A stretch of DNA of 64,000 nt from Mycolicibacterium mengxianglii (lineage in GTDB: Bacteria > Actinomycetota > Actinomycetes > Mycobacteriales > Mycobacteriaceae). Numbering within the stretch: the first letter of the stretch is position 1; each line of letters starts with the position of its first letter. Shown here piece by piece: positions 54,581 to 62,606 of the stretch. The stretch lies in the NCBI RefSeq assembly GCF_015710575.1, contig NZ_CP065373.1, positions 2,046,001 through 2,110,000 on the forward strand, given 5' to 3'. The notes beneath the pieces were generated by a model. The model was not told where the DNA came from. It made no database searches and saw only the letters and a list, made by a program, of their open reading frames with translations. The translations under genes were made by a program, and so were the position numbers.

Positions 54581-56593
54581 GTGCGAACTGACACTGTGCT
54601 CGAACGTCCCGCCGATCTGACGGTCGAATGGCTCACCGAGGTGCTGCAAGCCGGCCGGGTGACCGAATTCCGCTATGACCGGATCGGCACCGGCCAGATG
54701 AGCGAGTGCTACCGCGTCGAGGTGACCTACGCACCCGGCGACACCGGACCGGCATCCATTGTGCTCAAGGTCGCGGCCGGCGACCCCACCAGCCGTCAGA
54801 CCGGGCTGGCGCTGGGGCTCTACGAACGTGAGGTGCGGTTCTACACCGACATTGCGCCACGGCTGACCGCAGCCGGCGCGGGGCCGGTGGCCCCGTGTCA
54901 CCACGGCGCCATCAACTCCGAAACCGGAGTGTTCGACCTGGTACTCGGGGATGCCTCACCAGCCGTCGTCGGTGACGAAATTCGCGGCGCCACAACCGAA
55001 CAGGCATTGCTGGCGGTGGCCGAACTCGGCCGCCTGCACGCGCCGCTGCTGGGGGACCCGACGCTGGCCGGGGCGGACTGGCTCAACCGCGACGCGCCGG
55101 TCACCGGGGCGTTGCTCAGCGGTCTGTACGCCGGCTTCACCGACCGCTACGGCGAGGCCATGACCTCGGATCAGCGCACCGTCTGCGACCGGTTGGTGGC
55201 CGGTTTCGACGACTACCTGGCCGCCGAAGGCGCACCGGACCGACCGATGGGTCTGGTGCACGGCGACTACCGGCTCGACAACCTGCTCTTCGGCGGGCCC
55301 GGGGCGGACCGTCCGGTGACGGTGGTCGATTGGCAGACCGTCACCTGGGGCCCGGCGCTGACCGATCTGGCGTACTTCCTGGGCTGTGCGTTGCCGGTGG
55401 CGGCTCGCCGGGAGCACCATGACGCGCTGCTGCGTGCCTATCACGATGCCCTCGGCGCCGATACAGCATTGACCCTCGACGCTATTCGAGAGGGGGTGCG
55501 GCGGCAGAGCTTCTTCGGGGTGATGATGGCGATCGTGTCGGCGATGTTGGTGGTGCGCACCGAGCGTGGCGACGAGATGTTCCTGACCATGCTGGAGCGC
55601 CACTGTGCACATGTGCTCGACACCGAGGCACTGGCGACACTGCCCGCCCCCTCCGGGACGGCCCCGCTGCAACCGGCGGCCGCCGATGAGGGCGCCCACC
55701 CCGCCGGGCCCGAGCCGTTGTGGAACGAAAGCTGGTACTTCGATTTCGTCGACGCGGCCCAGGGCATCGGCGGGTGGATCCGGTTGGGTCTGATGCCCAA
55801 CGAGAACGTCGCCTGGGTACAGGCGCTGCTGTGCGGGCCGGACATGCCGACGATCGCGGTGTCGGACTTCGAGGTGCCGCTACCCGCCGACCCGTTCCGC
55901 GTGTTGACCGGCGACGGCACCGTACTGACCCACGCCGCGACGGTGCCGCTGCAGCGGTGTGCCGTGACCGTGCGTGGCCGCGCCCAGGCCTACGACGACC
56001 CCGCCGCGCTGCTGCGTGGTGAGCCGGGCCGCGACGTGGCGGCGGTATTCGACCTGGAGTGGGCGACGGACGGCGTCCCGTACCAGTACCGGATCGCCTC
56101 CAGATACGAGATTCCGTGCACGGTCTCGGGAACCGTTGTCGCCGACGGTCGCAGCTTCACCATCGACGAGGTGCCCGGCCAGCGTGACCACTCCTGGGGT
56201 GCGCGCGACTGGTGGGGCATGGAATGGGTGTGGAGCGCGGTACATCTCGACGACGGCACCCACGTGCATGGGGTCGACCTGCGCATCCCCGGTCTGCCGC
56301 CGATGGGTGTCGGCTATGTCCAGGGCGGCGGCGAACTGACCGAACTGGAACTGGTCACCGCGCGGGAAGTGTTCGGCGACGGCATATCCGGTGACAAGGA
56401 CTTACCGGTCAGCACCGAGTTGAGCCTGGCGCCCGGGGATCTCGTGGTCGACACCGTGATGGTCGGTCAGGCGCCGGTGCGCCTGGTCGCACCGGACGGC
56501 CGCGTCAGCCATTTCCCACGCGCCTGGGCGACCGTCACCACCGGTGACGGTCGCCGCGGCGTCGGCTGGTTGGAGTGGAACCGCAACCAGTAG
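54581..56593 (+). CDS. Aminoglycoside-phosphotransferase-fold kinase fused to a lipocalin-like (DUF7064/7065-type) domain
   Basis: The 670-residue fusion has, in about residues 1-350, an APH/ChoK-like kinase: LVHGDYRLDNLLF is the catalytic loop (HGDxxxxN), followed by the metal-binding Asp in VVDWQTVTWG. From about residue 380 comes a beta-rich domain with ESWYFDFVDAAQGIGGWIRL and then SWGARDWWGMEWVWSAVHLD, resembling the AttH/CrtC lipocalin-like domains. It would phosphorylate a small hydroxylated molecule and bind a hydrophobic one. It is downstream of the amine oxidase. Substrate is unknown. Confidence 0.75.
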   Translation: MRTDTVLERPADLTVEWLTEVLQAGRVTEFRYDRIGTGQMSECYRVEVTYAPGDTGPASIVLKVAAGDPTSRQTGLALGLYEREVRFYTDIAPRLTAAGAGPVAPCHHGAINSETGVFDLVLGDASPAVVGDEIRGATTEQALLAVAELGRLHAPLLGDPTLAGADWLNRDAPVTGALLSGLYAGFTDRYGEAMTSDQRTVCDRLVAGFDDYLAAEGAPDRPMGLVHGDYRLDNLLFGGPGADRPVTVVDWQTVTWGPALTDLAYFLGCALPVAARREHHDALLRAYHDALGADTALTLDAIREGVRRQSFFGVMMAIVSAMLVVRTERGDEMFLTMLERHCAHVLDTEALATLPAPSGTAPLQPAAADEGAHPAGPEPLWNESWYFDFVDAAQGIGGWIRLGLMPNENVAWVQALLCGPDMPTIAVSDFEVPLPADPFRVLTGDGTVLTHAATVPLQRCAVTVRGRAQAYDDPAALLRGEPGRDVAAVFDLEWATDGVPYQYRIASRYEIPCTVSGTVVADGRSFTIDEVPGQRDHSWGARDWWGMEWVWSAVHLDDGTHVHGVDLRIPGLPPMGVGYVQGGGELTELELVTAREVFGDGISGDKDLPVSTELSLAPGDLVVDTVMVGQAPVRLVAPDGRVSHFPRAWATVTTGDGRRGVGWLEWNRNQ

Positions 56594-56600
56594 CGCTCCA

Positions 56601-57437
56601 CTACGACTGGAAGAACGCCAGCAGCTCGGGATTCAGCACGTCGGCGTGTGTCGTCGGCAGGCCGTGCGGAAAGTCCTTGTACGTCTTGAGCGTTGCGTTG
56701 GCCAGCAGCTCGGCGGTCTTGGGCCCGGCGGCGACATACGGCACGATCTGGTCGTCCTCGCTGTGGACCACCAGCACCGGAATGCTGATCTTCTTCAGAT
56801 CCTCGGTGAAGTCGGTCTGGGAGAACGCGACAATGCCGTCGTAATGCGCTTTGGCGCCGCCCATCATGCCCTGGCGCCACCAGTTCTGGATCACCGCTTC
56901 CCGGTAGTCTTCGGTGACTTCGTCCCCGTGGCGGTTGAATCCGTAGAACGGTCCCGAGGGCAGGGCTCGGTAGAACTCTGACCGGTTGGCGGCCAGCTGC
57001 GCCTGCAGACCGTCGAAGACCTCTTTGGGCAGGCCCTCGGGGTTGGCTTCGGTCTTGACCATCAGCGGTGGAACCGCGCACAGCAGCGCGGCCTTGGCGG
57101 CCCGGCCCTCGCCGTGGCGGGCCAGGTAGCGCACCACCTCGCCACCGCCGGTCGAATGTCCGACGTGGATGGCGGCGTGCAGATCCAGGTGCTCGACGAC
57201 GGCCGCGAGATCGTCGGCGTAGTGGTCCATGTCGTGGCCGTCTGCCACCTGGGTGGAGCGGCCGTGACCTCGCCGGTCGTGGGCGATCACGCGGTAGCCC
57301 TTGGACAGGAAGTACAACAGCTGGGTGTCCCAGTCGTCTGCCGACAGCGGCCAGCCGTGACTGAACACGATGGGTTGACCCGATCCCCAGTCCTTGTAGA
57401 AGATCTCGACGCCATCTGTGGTGGTGATCGTGGGCAT
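56601..57437 (-). CDS. Cofactor-free haloperoxidase/perhydrolase-type alpha/beta hydrolase
   Basis: The 278-residue alpha/beta hydrolase is of the non-heme chloroperoxidase group. It has [25 protein letters not shown] and [11 protein letters not shown], the nucleophile in [21 protein letters not shown], Asp in HSEDDQIVP and His in TTHADVLN. In vitro such enzymes show perhydrolase activity. The natural role is more likely ester or lactone hydrolysis. AAAGGA precedes the ATG. Confidence 0.87.
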   Translation of the reverse strand: MPTITTTDGVEIFYKDWGSGQPIVFSHGWPLSADDWDTQLLYFLSKGYRVIAHDRRGHGRSTQVADGHDMDHYADDLAAVVEHLDLHAAIHVGHSTGGGEVVRYLARHGEGRAAKAALLCAVPPLMVKTEANPEGLPKEVFDGLQAQLAANRSEFYRALPSGPFYGFNRHGDEVTEDYREAVIQNWWRQGMMGGAKAHYDGIVAFSQTDFTEDLKKISIPVLVVHSEDDQIVPYVAAGPKTAELLANATLKTYKDFPHGLPTTHADVLNPELLAFFQS

Positions 57438-57511
57438 GGGGTCCTTTCACGGAAGTGACATGGAACGCTCAGCCGGAATCTACCCGCGCAGTCGACAATG
57501 TGGAGGCTGCG

Positions 57512-58396
57512 TCACACCAAGTGGGCGCTGTTGTCGTCGAGTTCATCTCGGCGCATTCCCATCGGCGTGGTCGCCGGCACGTCGCCTACGGCTACGACGG
57601 TGCGCGTCACCGGAGTCAGTGCGGTGAAGAGAATCTCGACTTCAGCGTCGTCGAGGCCGTCGAGAGCGGTCAACGCCAAAGTGTTGGTCGCTGTCTCGAT
57701 CTGTTCCTTGAGGAGTCGACCGGCGTCGGTGAGAACACCGTCGGCCAGCAGACCGCGGGTGGTCAGGCGCCGGCAGCAGGCCTGCCATTCGGCGTCGTCG
57801 TAGTCGCGGCTGCGGCGGATGAACTCCTCGGTGACCGCACCGGCGGCGCAGTGCAGCACGTTCGATTCCCGGCCGCTGACACCTGCCGTGGTCAACACCG
57901 CCACGTGCCCGTCGCCACGGTGTTCCCGCAGCAGCGTGGTGGCGTGCCAGAGCATCTCGATCGGGTTGTCGGGCCAGGGCAGGGCCGCGTTGGCGGCGAA
58001 CAACGGTCGACCGTCGAGCGGGGCGCTGCGAGCAGCCTTGGCGGCCAATTCTGCTGCGGTGCAGACGTTCTCGTTCTCGGTGACACCGCAGCGGCGCAGT
58101 GCCGCGACCGCGGCAGTCGATCGGGCGCGCAGTGCGTCCTGCGGGGTGGCGTAGTCCCAGGCGGCGGGCAGCGCCCGGGCGACCCGCGTGGGGGAGAAGT
58201 TGTAGAACGTGGCCGTCACCACGTTTGCCGGCACCGGGCCCAGAGGTGCCGAGCGGGCGGCGAAGTATCCCATCCAGAATCCCCGAAAACCCAGGGCATC
58301 CATTGCATCGCGGGCCTCGGGTGCGAAGTAGGTGAGGGCGTGCACGGGTTCGAACCGGTCGAAGAAGCGTCGCGCCAACTCGGGCTCTCGACTCAC
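57512..58396 (-). CDS. SCO6745-family protein
   Basis: The 294-residue helical protein has FFDRFEPVHALTYFAPEARDA, ALGFRGFWMGYFAARSAPLG and an ALPAAWDYATPQDAL segment, which identify the actinobacterial SCO6745 family. The C-terminal third resembles a winged helix (WQACCRRLTTRGLL). The family has no known function. The start is GTG 58396. Confidence 0.8.
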   Translation of the reverse strand: MSREPELARRFFDRFEPVHALTYFAPEARDAMDALGFRGFWMGYFAARSAPLGPVPANVVTATFYNFSPTRVARALPAAWDYATPQDALRARSTAAVAALRRCGVTENENVCTAAELAAKAARSAPLDGRPLFAANAALPWPDNPIEMLWHATTLLREHRGDGHVAVLTTAGVSGRESNVLHCAAGAVTEEFIRRSRDYDDAEWQACCRRLTTRGLLADGVLTDAGRLLKEQIETATNTLALTALDGLDDAEVEILFTALTPVTRTVVAVGDVPATTPMGMRRDELDDNSAHLV

Positions 58397-58487
58397 CTCA
58401 GTAGTTAACCATCACCGTTGCCGGTTCCTGCTATGTTGCTGCGCGAGCTGGACCCCGTCCCGGGGTCGGCAGGTCCGGGAGGTCGGG

Positions 58488-58997
58488 ATGCGTGGTCTGA
58501 TGACGGCCGTGGGTGCGGCGGCTCTGGTGTGTGCCGCAGCGGCCGGGTGCGGCTCGGATGCGCCGACGGTGGCCCGGGCCGATCTGGAGAAGGACATCAC
58601 CACTCGGCTTTCCGGCGCCGGGAAGCCGCCGCAGTCGGTGGCGTGCCGCGCCGATCTCGAAGGCGTCGTCGGCAACACCACCACCTGCGAGGTGGTGATC
58701 AGCGAGACCAACGCCATCGAACCCGTCGTCGCGGTGACGGAGGTGAAGGACACCACGGTCAGCTACGAGATGACACCCGCGCTGTCTCAGGCGCAGCTGG
58801 AGAAGTCGGTCGCCGAGTTGGTCAGCGGCAGTGTCGGCGAAGACCCGACCGGTGTGACCTGTAGTGGCGGGCTGAAGGGCGAACAGGGCACGACGGTGGA
58901 CTGCTCGATGCAACTCGACGGGGAACCGCTCGACACCGTGGTCACGGTGACCACAGTGGACGGGCTGCTGATGAACTTCGAGGTCAATCAGGCCTGA
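58488..58997 (+). CDS. Lipoprotein with two DUF4333 domains
   Basis: The 169-residue protein begins with a signal peptide and lipobox AAGC ending at Cys21. Two similar roughly 70-residue modules follow, each with a Cys pair (SVACRADLEGVVGNTTTCEV and VTCSGGLKGEQGTTVDCSM). Each is a DUF4333 domain like that of the helY-linked gene at 23468. ATG 58488 has GGGAGG upstream. It overlaps the opposing gntR-like gene by 14 bases at the 3' end. Confidence 0.82.
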   Translation: MRGLMTAVGAAALVCAAAAGCGSDAPTVARADLEKDITTRLSGAGKPPQSVACRADLEGVVGNTTTCEVVISETNAIEPVVAVTEVKDTTVSYEMTPALSQAQLEKSVAELVSGSVGEDPTGVTCSGGLKGEQGTTVDCSMQLDGEPLDTVVTVTTVDGLLMNFEVNQA

Positions 58998-59712
58998 CGG
59001 ACTCGGCGGCGACGTCCCCGGTCACCGCTGCGGAGGCCTCGTCGATGATGGCGCGCATCGCGCGCTCGGCGGCGTCCTCGTCCCGCATCCGGATGGCGCG
59101 GGCCACCTCGTCGTGCAGCGCGATGGCCGCCGGGTTGGGTCGGTCCGGCATCATCCCGTGATGGGTTCGTCCGGTGAGCACCTCTGCCACCACATCATTG
59201 AGAGCCCGGAACATCTCGTTCCCGCTGGCCTCCAGCAACGCGCGATGAAACACCTTGTCGGCCAACAGATATGACTCGAGGTCGCCAGACCGGCCGTGTA
59301 CCACCATGTCCGATACCGCGGCCGCCATGATGCGGCACTGATGGGGGTCGGCCCGCCGGGCCGCCAGTGCCGCTGCGGCCGGCTCGAACCCCCGGCGCAG
59401 TTCGGACAGGGACACCAACTGCGCGGCGCGGTCGCCGGCCTCGAGTCGCCAGCGGATCACCTGGGGGTCGAACACATTCCAGCTCGTGGACGGCTGGATG
59501 GTGATACCCACCCGGCGGCGCGCTGCGACCATCCCCATCGATTCGAGCACCCGGATGACCTCGCGTGCCACGCTGCGAGATATCCCGTGTTCGGCACTTA
59601 CGCCGTCCAGCGTCAGCACACTGCCGACCGCCAGTCGTCCGGAAACGATCCCGGTGCCCAGGGCGTCGAGCAGACTGGCGTGAAGCTCGCCGATGGGAGG
59701 CTGCGCAATCAC
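58984..59712 (-). CDS. GntR/FadR-family repressor, likely of the gluconate genes
   Basis: The 242-residue GntR-family regulator has an N-terminal winged helix (VLTLDGVSAEHGISRSVAREVIRVLE with RRRVGITIQP wing) and a C-terminal all-helical FCD/FadR sensor domain with metal-site residues (HRALLEASGNEMF, HDEVARAI). It is divergent from gluconokinase and permease genes, 120 bases away, so control of gluconate use is the obvious role. The start is GTG 59712. Confidence 0.82.
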   Translation of the reverse strand: MIAQPPIGELHASLLDALGTGIVSGRLAVGSVLTLDGVSAEHGISRSVAREVIRVLESMGMVAARRRVGITIQPSTSWNVFDPQVIRWRLEAGDRAAQLVSLSELRRGFEPAAAALAARRADPHQCRIMAAAVSDMVVHGRSGDLESYLLADKVFHRALLEASGNEMFRALNDVVAEVLTGRTHHGMMPDRPNPAAIALHDEVARAIRMRDEDAAERAMRAIIDEASAAVTGDVAAESVRPD

Positions 59713-59759
59713 CGATAGATCCTCTCATAGCGCCTCCGCTCGACAATAAGACAGATTCG

Positions 59760-59812
59760 TTGACTGATTTACTTGAAAACGTCATATCATTGCGGCATCC
59801 TGTGTGACACAG
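59760..59812 (+). promoter_or_regulatory. gntK promoter and overlapping operator candidate
   Basis: TTGACT (59760-59765) and CATATC/TATCAT (59783-59790) form a sigma-70-like promoter with 17-19-base spacing. About ten bases downstream lies the perfect palindrome CTGTGT-G-ACACAG (59800-59812), well placed for a GntR-type repressor. The gap separates gntR-like and gntK. Confidence 0.5.
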
Positions 59813-59832
59813 AACTCAGGCAGGTGGAACAC

Positions 59833-60330
59833 ATGGACTCACCGATTGTCGTGATGGGAGTGTCCGGCTCGGGCAAATCGACGGTGGGTGCCGCGCTCGC
59901 GCAGCGGCTGCGGGTGCCGTTCGCCGACGCGGACGACTTCCACCCCGACGCCAACATCGCCAAGATGAGCTCGGGGACGCCGCTCACCGATGATGACCGC
60001 TATCCCTGGTTGGAGGCGGTCGGGCAATGGTTGGCCGCCCATCCCGACGGCGGGGTGATGAGCTGCTCGGCGCTCAAGCGCAAGTACCGCGACCAATTGC
60101 GCCGGCACCTCCCACAGATTCAGTTCGTACATCTGAGTGGGACCACCGATGTCATCGGCCGGCGCCAGGCCAGCCGACCCGGACATTTCATGCCGGCTTC
60201 CCTGCTGGCATCACAGTTCCAGACCCTCGAGCCGCTCACCCCGGACGAGAACGGTCTGGTCATCGATGTCAACAAGGACATCGATTCGATTGTGAACGAA
60301 TACATTTCGCTGACCGGACGGGAGCAGTAG
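59833..60330 (+). CDS. gntK: Gluconokinase GntK
   Basis: The 165-residue kinase of the gluconokinase family phosphorylates D-gluconate to 6-phosphogluconate. It has Walker A GVSGSGKST (residues 9-17), FADADDFHPDANIAKM substrate region, MSCSALKRKYRDQLR and FVHLSGTTDVIGRR lid segments. ATG 59833 was chosen because the conserved strand starts three residues later. The frame is open back to 59773 but without conservation. One base-free junction joins it to the permease gene. Confidence 0.93.
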   Translation: MDSPIVVMGVSGSGKSTVGAALAQRLRVPFADADDFHPDANIAKMSSGTPLTDDDRYPWLEAVGQWLAAHPDGGVMSCSALKRKYRDQLRRHLPQIQFVHLSGTTDVIGRRQASRPGHFMPASLLASQFQTLEPLTPDENGLVIDVNKDIDSIVNEYISLTGREQ

Positions 60331-61740
60331 ATGATGGCGGGCGCAGACATGGTGGCAGTGCTGGCCGCCGACACCCCCGAGTTGACCGAGCCGGTCGCCC
60401 CGGGCTGGCAGCTGATCCTGGCGTTCCTGGTGGGGATAGCGGTGATCGTCGTGCTGATCACCGTGGTCAAACTGCACCCGTTCCTGGCGTTGATCTTCGG
60501 CGGCCTGGCAGTGGGTTTTGTTGCGGGCGAGAACCTCACGACGGTACTCGGCTCGTTCACCGACGGATTCGGAACCACCGCTGCCGGTGTCGGCATCCTG
60601 ATCGCACTGGGTGCGATGTTCGCCAAGCTGCTGGCCGACTCCGGCGGCGCCGACGAGATCGTCGACACCATCGTCGGCCACTCGTCCCCGCGGATGCTGC
60701 CGTGGTCAATGGCGCTGGTGGGCGCCATCATCGGGCTGCCGATGTTCTTCGAAATCGGCCTGGTGCTCCTGATGCCGGTGATCTACCTGGTGGCCCGGCG
60801 CTCCGGGCTGTCGCTGATCACGGTCGGAATCCCCGCGCTGGCAGGTCTTTCCGCGATGCACGGCTTCGTCCCGCCGCACCCCGGTCCGTTGACCGCGGTC
60901 CAGTTGCTCGGCGCCGACCTCGGTATCACGCTGGCGCTCGGTGTCGCCGTCGCCATTCCGACGATCGTGGTGGCCGGTCCGTTGTTCGGCAAGCTCGCCG
61001 GACGGTGGGTACCGGTCGAAGCGCCGGACACCTTCGATCCCGACCGCGGCGATGATGCTGAGCAGGCACGCAGACCGGCATTCGGCATCACTTTGTTCTC
61101 GGTGTTGCTGCCGGTCGTGTTGATGATGGGCAAGGCGCTCGTCGACATCTTCATCGAGGACAAGAACAACTGGTTCCGGCTGATCTTCGATGGCCTGGGC
61201 ACCCCGGTGGTCGCACTGTTGATCGCCGTGATCGTCGGGATGTTCACGCTGGGTCGCGGGGCGGGCATGGACCGCGCGGCGATCACCAAATGCATTGAGT
61301 CGTCGCTGCCTCCGGTAGCAGGGATCATCCTCATCGTGGCGGCAGGCGGCGGCTTCAAGCAGGTGCTGGTGGACAGTGGGATCGGCACGATGCTGGCGCG
61401 GTGGGCCGAGGACGTCAACATCTCGGTGCTGATCCTGGCCTGGGTACTGGCAGTGCTCATCCGGCTTGCCACCGGTTCGGCCACGGTTGCCACCATCACA
61501 GCGTCGTCGCTGATGCTGGGTCTGGTCGAGGGATTGCCCAGCAGCGAGGTGTCACTGGTCGTGTTGGCAGTCGGCGCCGGGTCGCTGTTCTTCTCACATG
61601 TCAACGACGCCGGCTTCTGGTTGGTGAACCAGTTCTTCCGTCTCAACGTGGTCCAGACGATCAAAACCTGGTCGATCATGGAGACCATCTTGTCGGTCAG
61701 CGGTCTCGTGGTGGTCCTGCTGCTGGACCTGATCATCTAG
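60331..61740 (+). CDS. gntP: Gluconate permease, GntP family
   Basis: The 469-residue polytopic protein has about 12-13 hydrophobic segments with GntP-family features: FLALIFGGLAVGFVAGENL, MLPWSMALVGAIIGLPMFFE, GFVPPHPGPLTAVQLLGADLG and GSLFFSHVNDAGFWLVNQFF. It imports gluconate by proton symport. The ATG follows the gntK stop directly. It ends before a strong hairpin. Confidence 0.93.
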   Translation: MMAGADMVAVLAADTPELTEPVAPGWQLILAFLVGIAVIVVLITVVKLHPFLALIFGGLAVGFVAGENLTTVLGSFTDGFGTTAAGVGILIALGAMFAKLLADSGGADEIVDTIVGHSSPRMLPWSMALVGAIIGLPMFFEIGLVLLMPVIYLVARRSGLSLITVGIPALAGLSAMHGFVPPHPGPLTAVQLLGADLGITLALGVAVAIPTIVVAGPLFGKLAGRWVPVEAPDTFDPDRGDDAEQARRPAFGITLFSVLLPVVLMMGKALVDIFIEDKNNWFRLIFDGLGTPVVALLIAVIVGMFTLGRGAGMDRAAITKCIESSLPPVAGIILIVAAGGGFKQVLVDSGIGTMLARWAEDVNISVLILAWVLAVLIRLATGSATVATITASSLMLGLVEGLPSSEVSLVVLAVGAGSLFFSHVNDAGFWLVNQFFRLNVVQTIKTWSIMETILSVSGLVVVLLLDLII

Positions 61741-61770
61741 GCCCGGCAACATCGGAGCCCGGACATGAAG

Positions 61771-61800
61771 AGGTCCCCGCCACGTTCGTGGCGGGGACCT
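61771..61800. terminator. Hairpin between gntP and the RDD gene, likely bidirectional terminator
   Basis: AGGTCCCCGCCACG and its exact complement CGTGGCGGGGACCT form a 14-base-pair stem with a two-base central spacer. It lies 30 bases after the gntP stop and 25 bases beyond the stop of the convergent RDD gene. There is no long T-tract, which is usual for high-GC hosts. Confidence 0.65.
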
Positions 61801-61825
61801 GTTCATGTGGTGTGACTGGTGGGCG

Positions 61826-62500
61826 TCAGCCCTTGACGACCTGCGTGCCGCCGGCGAGCTCATCATGCTTGCCCTGCTTGGTGGGGCTGCCGTTGATGGT
61901 CACCGCGATCACGATGTAGGCGATGAAACCGAGCAGTCCGCCGATGTACGGGATCACCGAGAGCAAGGTGAACGAGTTGCGGATCGCGGACTGCTTGAGG
62001 TCCGGCTTGGGCGCTCCGCCCGGTCCGCGAACGGAGAGTCCGAGCATCTTCTTGGCCGGCGTCCAACCTTGGGTCACCTCGAAGGCCACGAAGTAGACGA
62101 ACGTCAACACGCCGGAGAACAGCCCCGTTACCAGGATGTTGTCGTAGGCGCCGAAAAGGAACGCCAGCAGGAAGGCCACCAGGCCGACGATGATGCCGTC
62201 GATCAGCCGGGCGGCGAAGCGCAGACCCAGGCTGCCGGGCGCGACTCCGCCGGCCGGACCGTACCCCGGCGGCGGGTAGCTGCCGGGAGCTCCGTACTGA
62301 GGTGGCGGAGGTGGCGGGTACGCGCCGGACTGCGGCGGTGGTGGCGGGTAACCGCCGGACTGCGGCGGTGGCGGCGGGTACGCGCCGGACTGCGGCGGAG
62401 GTGGCGGGTAACCGCCGGACTGCGGTGGCGGTGGCGGGTAGGCGCCGGGTTGGGGCGGGAAATTGGGATCCGGATTATTGGGATATTCACCCGAGGTCAT
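61826..62500 (-). CDS. RDD-family membrane protein with Pro-rich repeated N-terminus
   Basis: The 224-residue protein has a roughly 85-residue N-terminus made of AYPPPPPQSG/GYPPPPPQSG decamers. A C-terminal RDD domain follows with three or four membrane segments: the Arg-Asp of FAARLIDGIIVG, then GWTPAKKMLGLSVR and QSAIRNSFTLL. It may be an ion/solute transporter or membrane-stability protein. AGGAG precedes the ATG. The terminator-like hairpin lies beyond its stop. Confidence 0.85.
   Translation of the reverse strand: MTSGEYPNNPDPNFPPQPGAYPPPPPQSGGYPPPPPQSGAYPPPPPQSGGYPPPPPQSGAYPPPPPPQYGAPGSYPPPGYGPAGGVAPGSLGLRFAARLIDGIIVGLVAFLLAFLFGAYDNILVTGLFSGVLTFVYFVAFEVTQGWTPAKKMLGLSVRGPGGAPKPDLKQSAIRNSFTLLSVIPYIGGLLGFIAYIVIAVTINGSPTKQGKHDELAGGTQVVKG
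62308..62440. repeat. 30-base tandem repeats in the RDD gene
   Basis: About four and a half units of 30 bases encode alternating AYPPPPPQSG and GYPPPPPQSG decapeptides. Every second copy is most alike, giving a 60-base higher-order period. It is coding and not CRISPR: there are no spacers. Confidence 0.9.
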
Positions 62501-62548
62501 CAGATCGGCTCCTGATCGCAGTCTTGGACTAGGGGTAACTTACTCCGC

Positions 62549-62585
62549 AAAAAGCTCGCTGTGCGGCGTTGGCCGCACAGCGAGC
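62549..62585 (-). terminator. Intrinsic terminator downstream of the DoxX gene
   Basis: GCTCGCTGTGCGGC (62554-62567), loop GTTG, and the exact complement GCCGCACAGCGAGC (62572-62585) form a 14-base-pair stem. On the minus strand it is followed by five T. It lies 22 bases after the DoxX stop and upstream of the RDD gene, so it ends the DoxX transcript. Confidence 0.8.
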
Positions 62586-62606
62586 AGAAGGCGAACGGGA
62601 GGTCGG

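Noticed and set aside
62308..62440. Possible CRISPR or satellite repeat
   Set aside because: The repeats code for proline-rich decapeptides in a good gene and have no spacers.
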